Below are positions 1-8,835 of a DNA stretch of 64,000 nucleotides, piece by piece (the first letter of the stretch is position 1; every line of letters starts with the position of its first letter). A program made the position numbers and the translations under genes. Under the pieces are notes generated by a model. That model was not told where the DNA came from, did no database searches, and saw nothing but the letters and a program-made list of their open reading frames with translations. The DNA is from JAHBVH01 sp034432375 (GTDB lineage Bacteria; Chloroflexota; Anaerolineae; Caldilineales; Caldilineaceae), in NCBI GenBank assembly GCA_034432375.1, contig DAOUCA010000136.1:70268-134267 (forward strand). Reading direction: 5' to 3'.

Positions 1-1359
1 AGGGAAGAGTGTGTCAAGCAACAGATGCGCTTCCTCTTCACTAAAGAAATCGGGAAAGATCGTTTGCAACTCGGCCCGGCTGCGGTAACCCAAAATCAGT
101 TGTAACAAGACCAGCGGCGGCGAACCGGCGGTCGCATTGTCGCCATAGGTCGGCGGTCGCCACTTGTCGGCGTTAACCAACTTGCCCCCTTCGAAGACGA
201 GTTGCAGACCCCCACGGTAGAGATCGAATTTGATCTCGCCCGTGTAATTGCGCAACGGCGAGGCCGCTAGCCGTGCTTCCAAGACGGGCGCAACATGGCG
301 CAAAAAGGCCGGCACATTGGGCATGCGAATATACCAGGCATAGGGCGGATCTACCTTCGGCGCGATGCGTTGCCCCATCAAGGTGTAGAGCGGATGGTCG
401 CGCCCCAGGCCAAAGGTGAGTTCGCTCAGCGGTGGTGCATCGGCGCGAAAGGCGGGGGCTTGCAACGCGTAATCACGCAGGCCCCGCAACAGCGAGGGCA
501 TGATCGTCTGTAGATTGGCCTCTTCAGTTAATGCCACTTCAAAGGTGCCCAATGCCTTGCCCCAGCGATGGTGGCCAAAGGCGACAAAGCCCAGCACTGT
601 GCCCGTCTGATCGACAATCATGTGGGGATAGGTATTGATCTGAACCATCATGCGATCCTCATAGCGACTTGCTGGATCATCCCAGTAGCTCACCACATAG
701 CGCCAGTATGCTTCATCGACCTCTTGCCAGAGTAAATTGTCGCCGCGATTTTGCGTGTGTAAGGCAGTGATCTGCGGGACATCCGCCAGCGTTGCCGGGC
801 GCAGGGCAAACGGTTCGCTCTCTCCGTCCTTTAGCTCGGGAATCCCAGCGAGCGGCGCGGTACGACTCCCGCCGAGGTCGAGCACCATCTCATAGCCGAA
901 CTGGCGATAGAAGTAGGGGATGCCAGTGATGCCCTGCATCAGATCGCCGCGGCTATCGCTGCGCTCATGGAGCAGGCTGAAGATCTGACGGATCAGCCCC
1001 CGGTTGCGATACTCCGGCAACGAGGCCACAAATTCGGGGCGGCCGGCGGTAAAGTCAATGCCCCCATAGCTCCAGCGGTGTTGCCAGAGCGAGGTGCAGG
1101 CGACCAAGGGACTATCCGCTTTGCTGGTGTCTTCGATCACGGCAAAGTCTTGCGGCGTCATAAAGGGATGATCACCACGCATGAGGACGCGCATCTGATC
1201 CATCATGCCCACATTGGCCGGCTCTTCTTCCTTAGCGCGGAAGATATGGCCGGTGAGGGCGGCGATCTTATCGGTATCATCCGATGTCGACCAACGCAGA
1301 ATAAGGTCGTCGCCCAATGCTTTTACTGGACTATTGAGTGCATTCTTTGTAGAAGTCAT
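1..1359 (-). CDS. GNAT acetyltransferase, Eis-like, C-terminus beyond window
   Basis: The frame is open for 453 codons from an ATG at 1359 to the window edge, so the C-terminus is missing. The first half has a GNAT fold with an acetyl-CoA loop of the type PEYRNRGLIRQIF. A second GNAT-like half follows (FALRPATLADVPQITALH), and the visible end reads like the sterol-carrier-like C-terminal region of Eis proteins. Known Eis-family enzymes N-acetylate amines, including aminoglycosides; the substrate here is unknown. Family assignment is from motif reading only. Confidence 0.8.
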   Translation of the reverse strand, partial: MTSTKNALNSPVKALGDDLILRWSTSDDTDKIAALTGHIFRAKEEEPANVGMMDQMRVLMRGDHPFMTPQDFAVIEDTSKADSPLVACTSLWQHRWSYGGIDFTAGRPEFVASLPEYRNRGLIRQIFSLLHERSDSRGDLMQGITGIPYFYRQFGYEMVLDLGGSRTAPLAGIPELKDGESEPFALRPATLADVPQITALHTQNRGDNLLWQEVDEAYWRYVVSYWDDPASRYEDRMMVQINTYPHMIVDQTGTVLGFVAFGHHRWGKALGTFEVALTEEANLQTIMPSLLRGLRDYALQAPAFRADAPPLSELTFGLGRDHPLYTLMGQRIAPKVDPPYAWYIRMPNVPAFLRHVAPVLEARLAASPLRNYTGEIKFDLYRGGLQLVFEGGKLVNADKWRPPTYGDNATAGSPPLVLLQLILGYRSRAELQTIFPDFFSEEEAHLLLDTLFP

Positions 1360-1455
1360 ATCTGATATTTCTCCGAGATTTGCGTAACCATTTTAGCGTT
1401 TGTACGTCTAGTGAATAAAGAATCCATTATCCTAAATCAGAATGAGTAAACACCT

Positions 1456-1686
1456 GTGAAACACTTGCACACTATCCCCCTCTGTGCTATGCCTTTCGGT
1501 ATTATAAATGACCAGCAGCAAGATCTTGTTTCCTTGACACAACTTGGGCCGATAGCGCTTGTGAACGAAGAACAAGTTGCCGGCATACTGCTCTCACCAG
1601 CGCAATGGGCAGCCATCACCCAAACATTGGAAGCAGCCCAGCTATGTATGACCGCCTTGGATCTCTCGGTTGGTCGCAAGAAATAG
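1456..1686 (+). CDS. Phd/YefM-like antitoxin, orphan
   Basis: A 76-residue protein. The middle, LGPIALVNEEQVAGILLSP, resembles the Phd/YefM antitoxin core, where a beta hairpin ends in a 'VAVLVSPEEW'-like stretch; here it is followed by AQWAAI. Such proteins neutralise a toxin and repress their own promoter. No toxin gene lies next to it: the gene upstream is a divergent acetyltransferase and the one downstream is a convergent methyltransferase. It could be a solitary antitoxin or a remnant. The call rests on weak similarity. Confidence 0.5.
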   Translation: MKHLHTIPLCAMPFGIINDQQQDLVSLTQLGPIALVNEEQVAGILLSPAQWAAITQTLEAAQLCMTALDLSVGRKK

Positions 1687-1733
1687 TGGTACGACTGGCG
1701 TAAAGCGTGGAGCGTAAACTGTGTGAAGATCCG

Positions 1734-1787
1734 ACGATTTACGCTTCACGTTTCACGATTTACGCTTCACGATTTACGCTTCACGTT
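1734..1787. repeat. Tandem 14-15 bp repeat ACGATTTACGCTTC
   Basis: Three near-identical copies of ACGATTTACGCTTC with a degenerate ACGTTTC spacer lie between the convergent ends of the antitoxin-like gene and the trmH-type gene. Probably a minisatellite. No coding role seen. Confidence 0.8.
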
Positions 1788-1792
1788 TTGTG

Positions 1793-2620
1793 TTACACCT
1801 TGCCCCGTTGTCGACTCACTTCAAACAAGACCGCTGTCGTTGCGCAAGCCAAATTGAGCGACGAGGCAACGCCTTGCATGTGCATATAAGTCAAAGCATC
1901 GCACTGCTCCTTGAGCCAGGCGCTTAAGCCCACGGTTTCATTGCCCATACAGAGAATTGTTGGCCCCGTAAAGTCGCAGGCGGTGAGCGGTAGATCGCCT
2001 TGTGCGCTGGTGCCGATAATTTGCAGATCGGGCACTGTCTGCCGAGAGTCGGCAAACCATGTCGCCAAGCTCTCATTGCTGGTAAGCCGCGCCAATGGCA
2101 CATGAAAGAAGGCCCCCGCCGTCGCTCGCACCGTCACCGGGTCAAAGGGGTCGGCGGCGTGGCCGGTGATGATCAGGCGATCCACCCCAAAGGCATCGCA
2201 CGAGCGGATAATGCTTCCGAGATTGCCGGGATTGCTGGGACGGTCAAGCAAGACGATCACCGATTTCGCCGTCAGCGTGACCGGCACGTCGTCGATCACC
2301 GGCATGTTGACGATTGCCACCACTTCAGATGGCTCTTCCTTATCACTCAACTCGCCCATCAACTCGGCGGTCAGTTCCAGGTGATAGGGGCATGTAATCT
2401 CCTCTAGCAGATCCTGCGCCCAACCCGATAGCCGCTGGGCTGGATTATAGAGGAGCGCCTCGACCTGCCAGGTAGGATTGCGGCGCAACTGATTCATCGC
2501 GCGCACGCCTTCGACAAAGAATTGGCGATGTTCCCAGCGTTTTTTACGGTTGCGCTGGACTACCTCTGCGCGTTGGAACCAGTTATTTTTGGTGCTCACT
2601 TGAACTTTTTGCGCTTGCAT
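1793..2620 (-). CDS. TrmH/SpoU family RNA 2'-O-methyltransferase
   Basis: A 275-residue SPOUT methyltransferase. The three family motifs are visible: motif 1 DRPSNPGNLGSIIRSCDAFG, motif 2 LCMGNETVGLS, and motif 3 SSLNLACATTAVLFEVSRQR, which form the knotted SAM-binding site. The N-terminal part (RKKRWEHRQFFVEGVRAM) resembles the small RNA-binding domain of the RlmB/TsnR group. It should methylate a ribose 2'-OH in rRNA or tRNA; the exact nucleotide cannot be inferred. The first methionine is used as the start. Confidence 0.9.
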   Translation of the reverse strand: MQAQKVQVSTKNNWFQRAEVVQRNRKKRWEHRQFFVEGVRAMNQLRRNPTWQVEALLYNPAQRLSGWAQDLLEEITCPYHLELTAELMGELSDKEEPSEVVAIVNMPVIDDVPVTLTAKSVIVLLDRPSNPGNLGSIIRSCDAFGVDRLIITGHAADPFDPVTVRATAGAFFHVPLARLTSNESLATWFADSRQTVPDLQIIGTSAQGDLPLTACDFTGPTILCMGNETVGLSAWLKEQCDALTYMHMQGVASSLNLACATTAVLFEVSRQRGKV

Positions 2621-2701
2621 TCGTTTCTACCTGTTTTCGTATCTATTGCGGAAATTCTCTATATCCTCGAGACTACAACATTGATCCTGGTTTCGTCCAG
2701 C

Positions 2702-2796
2702 CTTAGACCAATCCAAATTTAAACTATCCACAAAGTTTCACGAAGACACACGAAGCTTTGTCTTTTCTTCGTGCGTCTTCATGCGCTTCGTGGATA
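2702..2796 (+). repeat. Dispersed palindromic element, copy 1 (CACGAAGACACACGAAG family)
   Basis: This stretch matches the reverse complement of 14215-14292 over about 90 bp: TTAGAC-ATCCAAA-TTTAAAC-ATCCAC followed by GTTTCACGAAGACACACGAAG. Its right half is a degraded copy of the perfect palindrome seen at 14215-14256. A weaker fragment (CTTCGTGGATCGGTTT) lies near 25277. No ORF is present. Confidence 0.8.
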
Positions 2797-2860
2797 ACTA
2801 TTTCTGCGGAATGGAACACATCCCTGACTTTCGTATTCATAGGATCTGCGGTCAATTGTA

Positions 2861-2869
2861 TGCTATAAT
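2861..2869 (+). promoter_or_regulatory. Extended -10 promoter for the AAA-nuclease gene
   Basis: TGCTATAAT is a consensus extended -10 element 34 bp upstream of the ATG at 2903. No good -35 is visible at 16-18 bp, which is typical of extended -10 promoters. Inferred by eye. Confidence 0.55.
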
Positions 2870-2902
2870 GAACAGACGTTAATCCTATCAAAGGAGCAGT
2901 TG

Positions 2903-4486
2903 ATGCGCTTTTTCAATACCGCAGGCCCAGTCAAGCCCACTATCCACTATACCGTTCCTCCCCTCTCGCGTTTTGATTTAGACGAGATGTTGTTGTTGAT
3001 CCAGCAACAGAAATATTTCGTGCTTCATGCGCCACGCCAGGTGGGAAAAACCTCGTATCTGCTGGCCCTATCGGATTATCTGAACCAGCAGGGAACCTAT
3101 CGCGCGCTCTACTTCAATGTGGAGGCGGCCCAGGCCATGCGCGAAGATGTCGATGCCGCCATGCAGGCAATTTTAGGACGTCTTGCTTCAGCCGCGCGCG
3201 ATTTTCTCCATGATACATTTCCCGAAGAGAACATGATGCAAATGCTGTCAATGCATGGTGGCTCGAGCGCATTAGAAGAGCTGCTAACCCGCTGGGCTGA
3301 ACAGAGTGACAAACCCCTTATCCTCTTGATCGATGAAATTGATTCGCTCATTGGTGATACCCTCATTGCAGTCTTGCGCCAATTGCGTTCCGGTTACTTT
3401 AAACGGCCCGAATTTTTTCCCCAGAGCATCATCCTCTGTGGTGTGCGCGATGTGCGGGACTATCGCATTCAATCCAGCACAGAAAAAGCGGTGATCACAG
3501 GGGGCAGTGCCTTTAACATTAAAGCAACTTCATTGCGTCTGGGTGACTTCACCCAATCCGAAGTGGAGCAACTCTATGCGCAGCACACCACAGAGACCGG
3601 TCAGCAATTTGGCAATGGTGTCCTTGCGCTGGTCTGGGAACTGACGCGGGGCCAACCCTGGCTGGTCAACGCACTCGCCTATGAGGTCTGCTTTGCCGTC
3701 AAAGCGAATCGGGATCGCAGCCGTACCATCACGGTCGCCATGATCCAGGCGGCCAAAGAAACGCTGATCCGGCGCCGCGAGACCCATCTCGATCAGTTGG
3801 CAGACAAATTGCAGGAGCCACGGGTCCGACGGGTCATCGAGCCAATCCTGGCTGGTGAATCGGATCCGGAATTGATACGCACCGATGATCTGCAATATGT
3901 GCGCGATCTCGGGCTGATTACCGCCCAAGGTCATGCGACGATTGCCAACAAAATTTATCAAGAAGTGATCCCACGCGAATTGACCTACTCCACGCAGTTG
4001 ACGATCACGCACGAGACAAGCTGGTATGTGGCCGCCGATGGCAAACTGGAAATGACTAAACTCCTTACCGCCTTTCAAGGCTTTTTTCGCGAACATTCAG
4101 AACATTGGCTCGAACGCTTTTCTTACAAGGAAGCCGGTCCCCAACTGTTGTTGCAAGCCTTTCTCCAGCGCGTGTTGAATGGGGGCGGGCGCATTGAACG
4201 TGAGTATGGCCTTGGCCGCGAGCGCACTGATCTCCTGGTGGTCTGGCCCTATGACGAAGAGCGCGTCGTCCAACGGGTTGTCATCGAACTCAAGATTCGC
4301 TACCGGGATCTGGAAAAGACGATTCAGGCTGGTCTTGAGCAGACGTGGCGTTACATGGACAAAGCCGATACAACGGAAGGTCACCTGGTCATCTTTGATC
4401 GGACACCCAACAAGCCCTGGTCAGAAAAGGTCTTTCAGCGGACCGAAGCGTACAACGGCACAACCATCGAAGTTTGGGGCATGTAG
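2903..4486 (+). CDS. AAA ATPase with C-terminal PD-(D/E)XK-like nuclease domain
   Basis: The start is the ATG at 2903, six bases after a consensus AAGGAG; an in-frame TTG at 2900 sits too close. The N-terminal half is a P-loop ATPase with Walker A APRQVGKTS and Walker B LILLIDEID. The last 120 residues carry a D-(x)n-ExK nuclease-like signature: RTDLLVVWP, then VVIELKIRY. The layout matches the widespread AAA-ATPase_like/DUF1703-type proteins, of unknown or defence/selfish-element function. It is a single-gene unit with its own promoter, ending 8 bp from a convergent nucleotidyltransferase gene. No partner genes are evident. Confidence 0.8.
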   Translation: MRFFNTAGPVKPTIHYTVPPLSRFDLDEMLLLIQQQKYFVLHAPRQVGKTSYLLALSDYLNQQGTYRALYFNVEAAQAMREDVDAAMQAILGRLASAARDFLHDTFPEENMMQMLSMHGGSSALEELLTRWAEQSDKPLILLIDEIDSLIGDTLIAVLRQLRSGYFKRPEFFPQSIILCGVRDVRDYRIQSSTEKAVITGGSAFNIKATSLRLGDFTQSEVEQLYAQHTTETGQQFGNGVLALVWELTRGQPWLVNALAYEVCFAVKANRDRSRTITVAMIQAAKETLIRRRETHLDQLADKLQEPRVRRVIEPILAGESDPELIRTDDLQYVRDLGLITAQGHATIANKIYQEVIPRELTYSTQLTITHETSWYVAADGKLEMTKLLTAFQGFFREHSEHWLERFSYKEAGPQLLLQAFLQRVLNGGGRIEREYGLGRERTDLLVVWPYDEERVVQRVVIELKIRYRDLEKTIQAGLEQTWRYMDKADTTEGHLVIFDRTPNKPWSEKVFQRTEAYNGTTIEVWGM

Positions 4487-4494
4487 TCGGCTCT

Positions 4495-5322
4495 TCATGT
4501 GATCAAGCCTGCCCAAAAGTCGAGTGCTTTTTCTTCCATCGCAAATGTTCGCTCCTTCCCACCGAGATTCAGCACCGTCTCACCTGCTTGCCAGAGCGCG
4601 CCAACCGGTGCCAACACCTGTTCAGCCAATACAACATAGCACCGAAATTTCTCATTACGATCTAACTCCGCCAGAAAGCGATTGAAGTAAGCGAGAAATG
4701 TCGGATCATGCTCCTGCAAATAGCGAATATGCTGCTTCTCGCTATCTGGTTGCAACCCACGCACGGCAAAATAATTCCAGAAGAGATCCTGCGGCCCAAA
4801 GAGCGCCATGCGCAGATCTGCCGCCATGAGATAGGCGGGGTCATCTGAGGTCAGCAATCGGCGCACTACCGCCAGGTTATAGTTGATCGTTTGCCAAGCA
4901 CCATATCCCGCGCTCTCCTCAACCGGCGCAATCCATTGGCCACTGCGGATCTTCGCCTGCGCTGCCCCAAGTTTGCCATGACGGTCAAAATGCACCTGCC
5001 CCGTCTCCAACCACCCCACCAAGCGCCCCGTCCAATCCCAGAAATCGAATGGCTCTGTGGCGGCCAAGATCTGTTCAATCTGCTCAGTGGTGTGAAAGAG
5101 TAGATCGGTGAAACGTCCGTCGATATAGGTCACGCCGGTGTGCAGCGGCACAGGCATTGTTGCTAGCACGATCACCAAGTCGTAGTCACTGGCCGGCGTC
5201 AGCTGATCTGTGGCGGCGGAGCCAACGACAATGAGTCCGTCGATAATCTCCTGCCGTGCAAGTTTGTCGATTACTTCATCAATGGTGCGCTCATTGGTTT
5301 TTGCTTTTCGTGTTTCCACCAT
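4495..5322 (-). CDS. Nucleotidyltransferase domain protein
   Basis: A 275-residue protein. The N-terminal pol-beta fold signature is clear: VVGSAATDQLTPASDYDLVI, giving GS followed by a DxD metal-binding pair. The remainder is a helical C-terminal region, as in streptomycin/lincosamide adenylyltransferases and MNT-like antitoxins. It probably transfers an AMP to a small molecule or protein. It stands alone, convergent with the ATPase gene, without an adjacent HEPN gene that would mark a MNT-HEPN toxin pair. Substrate unknown. Confidence 0.8.
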   Translation of the reverse strand: MVETRKAKTNERTIDEVIDKLARQEIIDGLIVVGSAATDQLTPASDYDLVIVLATMPVPLHTGVTYIDGRFTDLLFHTTEQIEQILAATEPFDFWDWTGRLVGWLETGQVHFDRHGKLGAAQAKIRSGQWIAPVEESAGYGAWQTINYNLAVVRRLLTSDDPAYLMAADLRMALFGPQDLFWNYFAVRGLQPDSEKQHIRYLQEHDPTFLAYFNRFLAELDRNEKFRCYVVLAEQVLAPVGALWQAGETVLNLGGKERTFAMEEKALDFWAGLIT

Positions 5323-5426
5323 TGTTCCTAGTCTATTTGCTACATTCGTAAGTTGATTAACTCTATGTACTCTGTATATGCTGTATTATTCATTGTATTT
5401 ATTCACCCATGACCGATTAGCAAATT

Positions 5427-5912
5427 ATGCAAAATGAATTAGGACGCCGCGGCGAGCAATTGTTTGCCGTCATTATCACTAGATTCTATGGTCGTATTCA
5501 GCCAAGATTTCGTCCGCAATTTCTTGGTGATAAATGGCCCACATCGGATTTTCTAGTTGAATTGATTGGCAATGCACTTACCACAACTCCCTACTTTTTT
5601 GTACAGGTAAAAACGACTAGACTGGGCTACGATTCTCAAAATAGATTACGAATTCAGATCCCGATGACAGAGATGCAACAGTTGTCCTCATTACCGGCAC
5701 CGACCTATGTAGTAGGCATTGACGATATCGCTGAACAAGGGTATATTATGTGTGCCAAAGTTGAACAGATCAAAGGCGTTTATGGTCTGAACACAGCGTA
5801 TCCACTAACTGAGAAGAACCAGGATATTCTGTGGGAAGAAGTTAAGGCGTATTGGGATCGATTGGATGAATTGTCTGTCCATTCTCATTTTATTGTTCAA
5901 GATAGGAAGTAA
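5427..5912 (+). CDS. DUF4365 domain protein, PD-(D/E)XK-like
   Basis: A 161-residue protein starting ELGRRGEQLF. It contains SDFLVELIG, then YFFVQVKTT: the D...E...QVK pattern of DUF4365 nuclease-like domains. No Shine-Dalgarno site is seen before the ATG. The next gene begins 4 bp after the stop and belongs to the same fold group, so the two form a pair. DUF4365 domains often occur in defence or mobile contexts, but this copy has no such neighbours apart from the ATPase-nuclease gene upstream. Confidence 0.7.
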   Translation: MQNELGRRGEQLFAVIITRFYGRIQPRFRPQFLGDKWPTSDFLVELIGNALTTTPYFFVQVKTTRLGYDSQNRLRIQIPMTEMQQLSSLPAPTYVVGIDDIAEQGYIMCAKVEQIKGVYGLNTAYPLTEKNQDILWEEVKAYWDRLDELSVHSHFIVQDRK

Positions 5913-5916
5913 TCTT

Positions 5917-6393
5917 ATGGAACAGACAGGACTATGGTACGTTGATCAACGGGCTGAACAGCTTGCCTTTGTCTATCTTTCACGCCGCGACGATCTGATC
6001 ATTCGTCAACAGAGCAACGATGCCCTGGTCGATTATTTGGTGACAATTACTGAAAATGGTCTCTACACAGGGAAGATGTTCGGTGTTCAGGTCCATGCTC
6101 AATTGTCAATCCAGCCAGCGTATAGCGGATCAGCTTTGACCATCGATCTTGAAGCTCCACTGATTCCAGAAGATCTTCCCTTCCCGCTTTGCCTCTTTGT
6201 TTTTAGCATGGATACCGATATCGGCTACTATCGCTGGCTCAAAGCACCGACATTTACTCAAGCCGGCAAGGCGATGTTGACAGTGAATCGGAAGAACGAG
6301 TTTAAAGCGCTTACCAGAGACGAATTTGATCAGATGATCGACCAGATTAATCTGTGGTATGAACGGCAACCACATCAAGCGGCAGTCGCATAA
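5917..6393 (+). CDS. DUF4365-like protein with altered catalytic motif
   Basis: The start is the ATG at 5917, preceded by AGGAAG; the longer reading from 5866 would overlap the previous gene. The 158-residue protein resembles its upstream partner: VDYLVTITENG, then GKMFGVQVHA. The usual QVK lysine is histidine here (QVHA), so nuclease activity is doubtful. It is probably co-transcribed with the preceding gene. The pair may be an active/inactive duo or a toxin-immunity-like arrangement; that is inference. Confidence 0.65.
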   Translation: MEQTGLWYVDQRAEQLAFVYLSRRDDLIIRQQSNDALVDYLVTITENGLYTGKMFGVQVHAQLSIQPAYSGSALTIDLEAPLIPEDLPFPLCLFVFSMDTDIGYYRWLKAPTFTQAGKAMLTVNRKNEFKALTRDEFDQMIDQINLWYERQPHQAAVA

Positions 6394-6407
6394 TTGGAGT
6401 GGCGCTC

Positions 6408-6944
6408 TCAGCGTTGCCTTGCTTGCCACTCGTCCGCCAACAGCGCATAAAAATACTCATCCCACCACTCGTCGCCACCGCGATGGATGCATTGCCGAAA
6501 ATGCCCCTCGCGCCGCATCCCGATCTTCTCCATCACCCCATAGCTCGCCGGATTTTCCGGCTGACAGGTAGCGATGATGCGGTGTAGGTCCATCTCGTCA
6601 AAGCCATACCGCAACAGCGCCAACGCCGCCTCACTCGCATAGCGCTGCCGCTGATAGTCAGGGTGGATGATCCAGCCAATCTCATAGGTGCGCGGCGCAA
6701 ACCAGGGGTGAAAGACCATGTGGCCGATCAGTTGGTTATCGGCTTGGCAGATCAAGGCATAGTCGGTGGCATCATCGGCCATCTGTTTTTTGATGAACAG
6801 TTTGGTATCCGCCTCGGTCATCGCACTCTTGGCCATGTACAACATGACCGCGGGCTGTGCTGTGTAGGCATAGACCGCCGGCCAATCCTGCTCGGTGAAG
6901 CGGCGGATCTGTAACCGTTCGGTGGTGATTGGTGTTGTAAACAT
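6408..6944 (-). CDS. GNAT acetyltransferase, RimJ/RimL type
   Basis: Starts FTTPITTERLQIRRFTEQDW, the typical opening of the RimJ/RimL group, with the acetyl-CoA loop HPDYQRQRYASEA and the tail ASYGVMEKIGMRREGHFRQ. ATG 6944 is preferred, with GAGG six bases upstream; a GTG at 6956 overlaps the previous stop by four bases. Last gene of a three-gene GNAT operon. Likely acetylates a protein N-terminus or a small amine; substrate unknown. Confidence 0.85.
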   Translation of the reverse strand: MFTTPITTERLQIRRFTEQDWPAVYAYTAQPAVMLYMAKSAMTEADTKLFIKKQMADDATDYALICQADNQLIGHMVFHPWFAPRTYEIGWIIHPDYQRQRYASEAALALLRYGFDEMDLHRIIATCQPENPASYGVMEKIGMRREGHFRQCIHRGGDEWWDEYFYALLADEWQARQR

Positions 6945-6952
6945 CGGTTGCC

Positions 6953-7423
6953 TCACAATTCCAGCCGCATGACCAACTCACCATCCTCTTCCTCGCCCGT
7001 ATGCACAAAGCCCAGCTTTTCATAAAAGCCGCGGGGACCGCTCTCTTTGGGCACATAGCTCAGGAACAGTTCGGTGGCGTTGGGGCGCGTCTTAACATGT
7101 TCGATGAGCAGTTGAAGCGCCTGCCGGCCAAAGCCCAGCTTTTGGTAGCGCGCATCGATCATGTAACGCCAAAGATAATACTCCGATTTTTCCGGCTGGT
7201 CATCTAACATTACAAAGCCAACCGGCGTTTCATCCGCATAGATGGCACGAAACCAGGCGTGGTCAGAAAAATGGGCCTGGGCAATCGAGACGGCATTGGG
7301 TGCCACCAGCCCATCCTGGTCCGGTCCGACCTTTAATTCGAGAATGCTGCGCAACGTCTCTGCGGTGATTTCGCGCAGGGTGACGGTGGCGTTGCGGGTG
7401 GGTGATGTCGTCATTTCGGTCAT
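6953..7423 (-). CDS. GNAT acetyltransferase, BltD/PaiA-like
   Basis: A 156-residue protein from ATG 7423, which has AAGGA upstream; an in-frame GTG at 7444 overlaps the preceding stop. VTLREITAETLRSILELKV and QKLGFGRQALQLLIEHV, then GFYEKLGFVHTGEEEDGE, match the diamine/spermidine N-acetyltransferase group (BltD-like). Middle gene of a tightly packed acetyltransferase operon. The polyamine substrate is inferred from family resemblance. Confidence 0.8.
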   Translation of the reverse strand: MTEMTTSPTRNATVTLREITAETLRSILELKVGPDQDGLVAPNAVSIAQAHFSDHAWFRAIYADETPVGFVMLDDQPEKSEYYLWRYMIDARYQKLGFGRQALQLLIEHVKTRPNATELFLSYVPKESGPRGFYEKLGFVHTGEEEDGELVMRLEL

Positions 7424-7440
7424 GAGTAGTTCCTTTAGTT

Positions 7441-8382
7441 TCACAGCGTTTTTATAAACTTATAGCTTCCCGGCTGGGGTTCGTAGCCCAGTTTGCGATT
7501 AATGGCCAACATCGGCGCGTTCTCCGAATTATTGTTGGTGCGGATGTAATCGGCCCCATACGCCTTGGCCCAGCGGATCGCCTGCACCTTGAGTGCCTGC
7601 GCGATCCCGCGCCCGCGATAGGCCTCGTCGACGCCGGTCATCATGTTGTACATCGAGTTGGATTCCTCAAAATAGCCAACGGCACACATACCAATGATGT
7701 GGTCACCATCGGCGGCCAGCCACTGGCCAGCGGGACGATACCAAGGGGCGGCAAAGACCTCTTTCTCGAACTGCTCGAACGCGGGGAATGCACCATCCGC
7801 ACCAGGATCCTGCAAGGTCATCTGCTGGTTGATCGCGTACAACGCGCACCGTGCCGTCGGCGTATCCGCCACATCGGCCATGGAGTAGAGCCGAATGCCT
7901 TGGGCTTGCACGCTATCAACGGTGGCGCTGAAGGCGCTTTCATCAAATTGGCGAAGATCCAATTTGGATTGAAAGGTATGCTTCTGTTGCACAAAGCCTT
8001 GGCGCTGCGCGAAATGCAGACCGGCCGCCTGATCTTCGCCCACTTCCGATCCGAGCGTGGTACCATCAAGCGATCGAATCGTGGTCAAAGCATAGTCATA
8101 GAGCGCCTGTCCCATGCCTTGACGGCGTTTTGCGGCAGCCACCCCAATCCAGAGATAAAATTCGTGCGGCTGGTTCCACGGGCCGTGATGGACCACGCCA
8201 TAGCCGATGACGTCACCCCCATCGTCACGCACAATGCTGCGCCGGACGATATGCCCTTCACTGCGCCGATCCCACTCGCGAATATCCGCCGCCGCGATGG
8301 GATCCGGCTCAAAGTGGTTGAGAAAGCGGGCTAGGGCGTCGTAGTGTTGCTCGGGGTTGGCTTGCTCAATGGTAAATTTCAT
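7441..8382 (-). CDS. Tandem-GNAT acetyltransferase
   Basis: The 313-residue protein starts at ATG 8382 with AGGGAGGA five bases upstream. It has two GNAT domains: residues about 1-150 (AAKRRQGMGQALYDYA) and about 165-313 (EAYRGRGIAQALKVQAIRWA, then NAPMLAINRKLGYEPQPGSY). The second half resembles the mycothiol synthase/AtzE-neighbour type of GNAT repeats. First gene of the operon 8382-6408. Substrate unknown. Confidence 0.85.
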   Translation of the reverse strand: MKFTIEQANPEQHYDALARFLNHFEPDPIAAADIREWDRRSEGHIVRRSIVRDDGGDVIGYGVVHHGPWNQPHEFYLWIGVAAAKRRQGMGQALYDYALTTIRSLDGTTLGSEVGEDQAAGLHFAQRQGFVQQKHTFQSKLDLRQFDESAFSATVDSVQAQGIRLYSMADVADTPTARCALYAINQQMTLQDPGADGAFPAFEQFEKEVFAAPWYRPAGQWLAADGDHIIGMCAVGYFEESNSMYNMMTGVDEAYRGRGIAQALKVQAIRWAKAYGADYIRTNNNSENAPMLAINRKLGYEPQPGSYKFIKTL

Positions 8383-8446
8383 CAAAGTCCTCCCTGTTCT
8401 CTCTTTGGATGGTCCTTAGAGCGTAAAATTTTGGCGGCATAAGAGA

Positions 8447-8484
8447 TTGACAATCAACCAAAACGGACCTACAATGTAATTACA
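8447..8484 (+). promoter_or_regulatory. mazEF promoter with palindromic operator candidate
   Basis: TTGACA (8447-8452), a 17-bp spacer and TACAAT (8470-8475) form a near-consensus sigma-70 promoter 40 bp upstream of mazE. The palindrome TGTAATTACA (8475-8484) overlaps the -10 end and the start point, a fitting place for MazE/MazEF autorepression. Operator role is inferred. Confidence 0.75.
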
Positions 8485-8515
8485 ACCTAGTGCAATCAAT
8501 AGATAGGGCAAACAA

Positions 8516-8779
8516 ATGGCTACCTCTCTGACCACACGGATCGTCCGTATCGGCAACTCGCAAGGGATTCGGATCCCTAAAACTCTATTGCAACAACTTG
8601 GCCTGGCGGACGAAGTTGTATTGGAAGTACAAGAGAATCAGTTGGTCATTCGTCCGCTGCAACAGCGTCGTCAACATTGGGATGCGCACTTCCAACAGAT
8701 GGCGCTGGCCGGTGATGATCAATTGATTGATAACGCGCCCACATCGACCGAGTGGGACAAACAGGAATGGTCCTGGTAA
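8516..8779 (+). CDS. mazE: MazE-like AbrB-fold antitoxin
   Basis: An 87-residue protein. The AbrB/MazE swapped-hairpin DNA-binding domain occupies the first half (RIVRIGNSQGIRIPKTLL, then LADEVVLEV). The acidic, Trp-rich tail (STEWDKQEWSW) is the usual toxin-binding segment. It should repress its own promoter and neutralise the MazF-like toxin encoded 56 bp downstream. Confidence 0.9.
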   Translation: MATSLTTRIVRIGNSQGIRIPKTLLQQLGLADEVVLEVQENQLVIRPLQQRRQHWDAHFQQMALAGDDQLIDNAPTSTEWDKQEWSW

Positions 8780-8835
8780 AACAGCACGGCCCGTAATGGG
8801 CCAGTGCGAACTATAGAAGTAGAAGTGAATTTAGT

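Noticed and set aside
4495..5322. MNT-HEPN toxin-antitoxin pair
   Set aside because: The nucleotidyltransferase is much longer than MNT antitoxins and no HEPN gene adjoins it.
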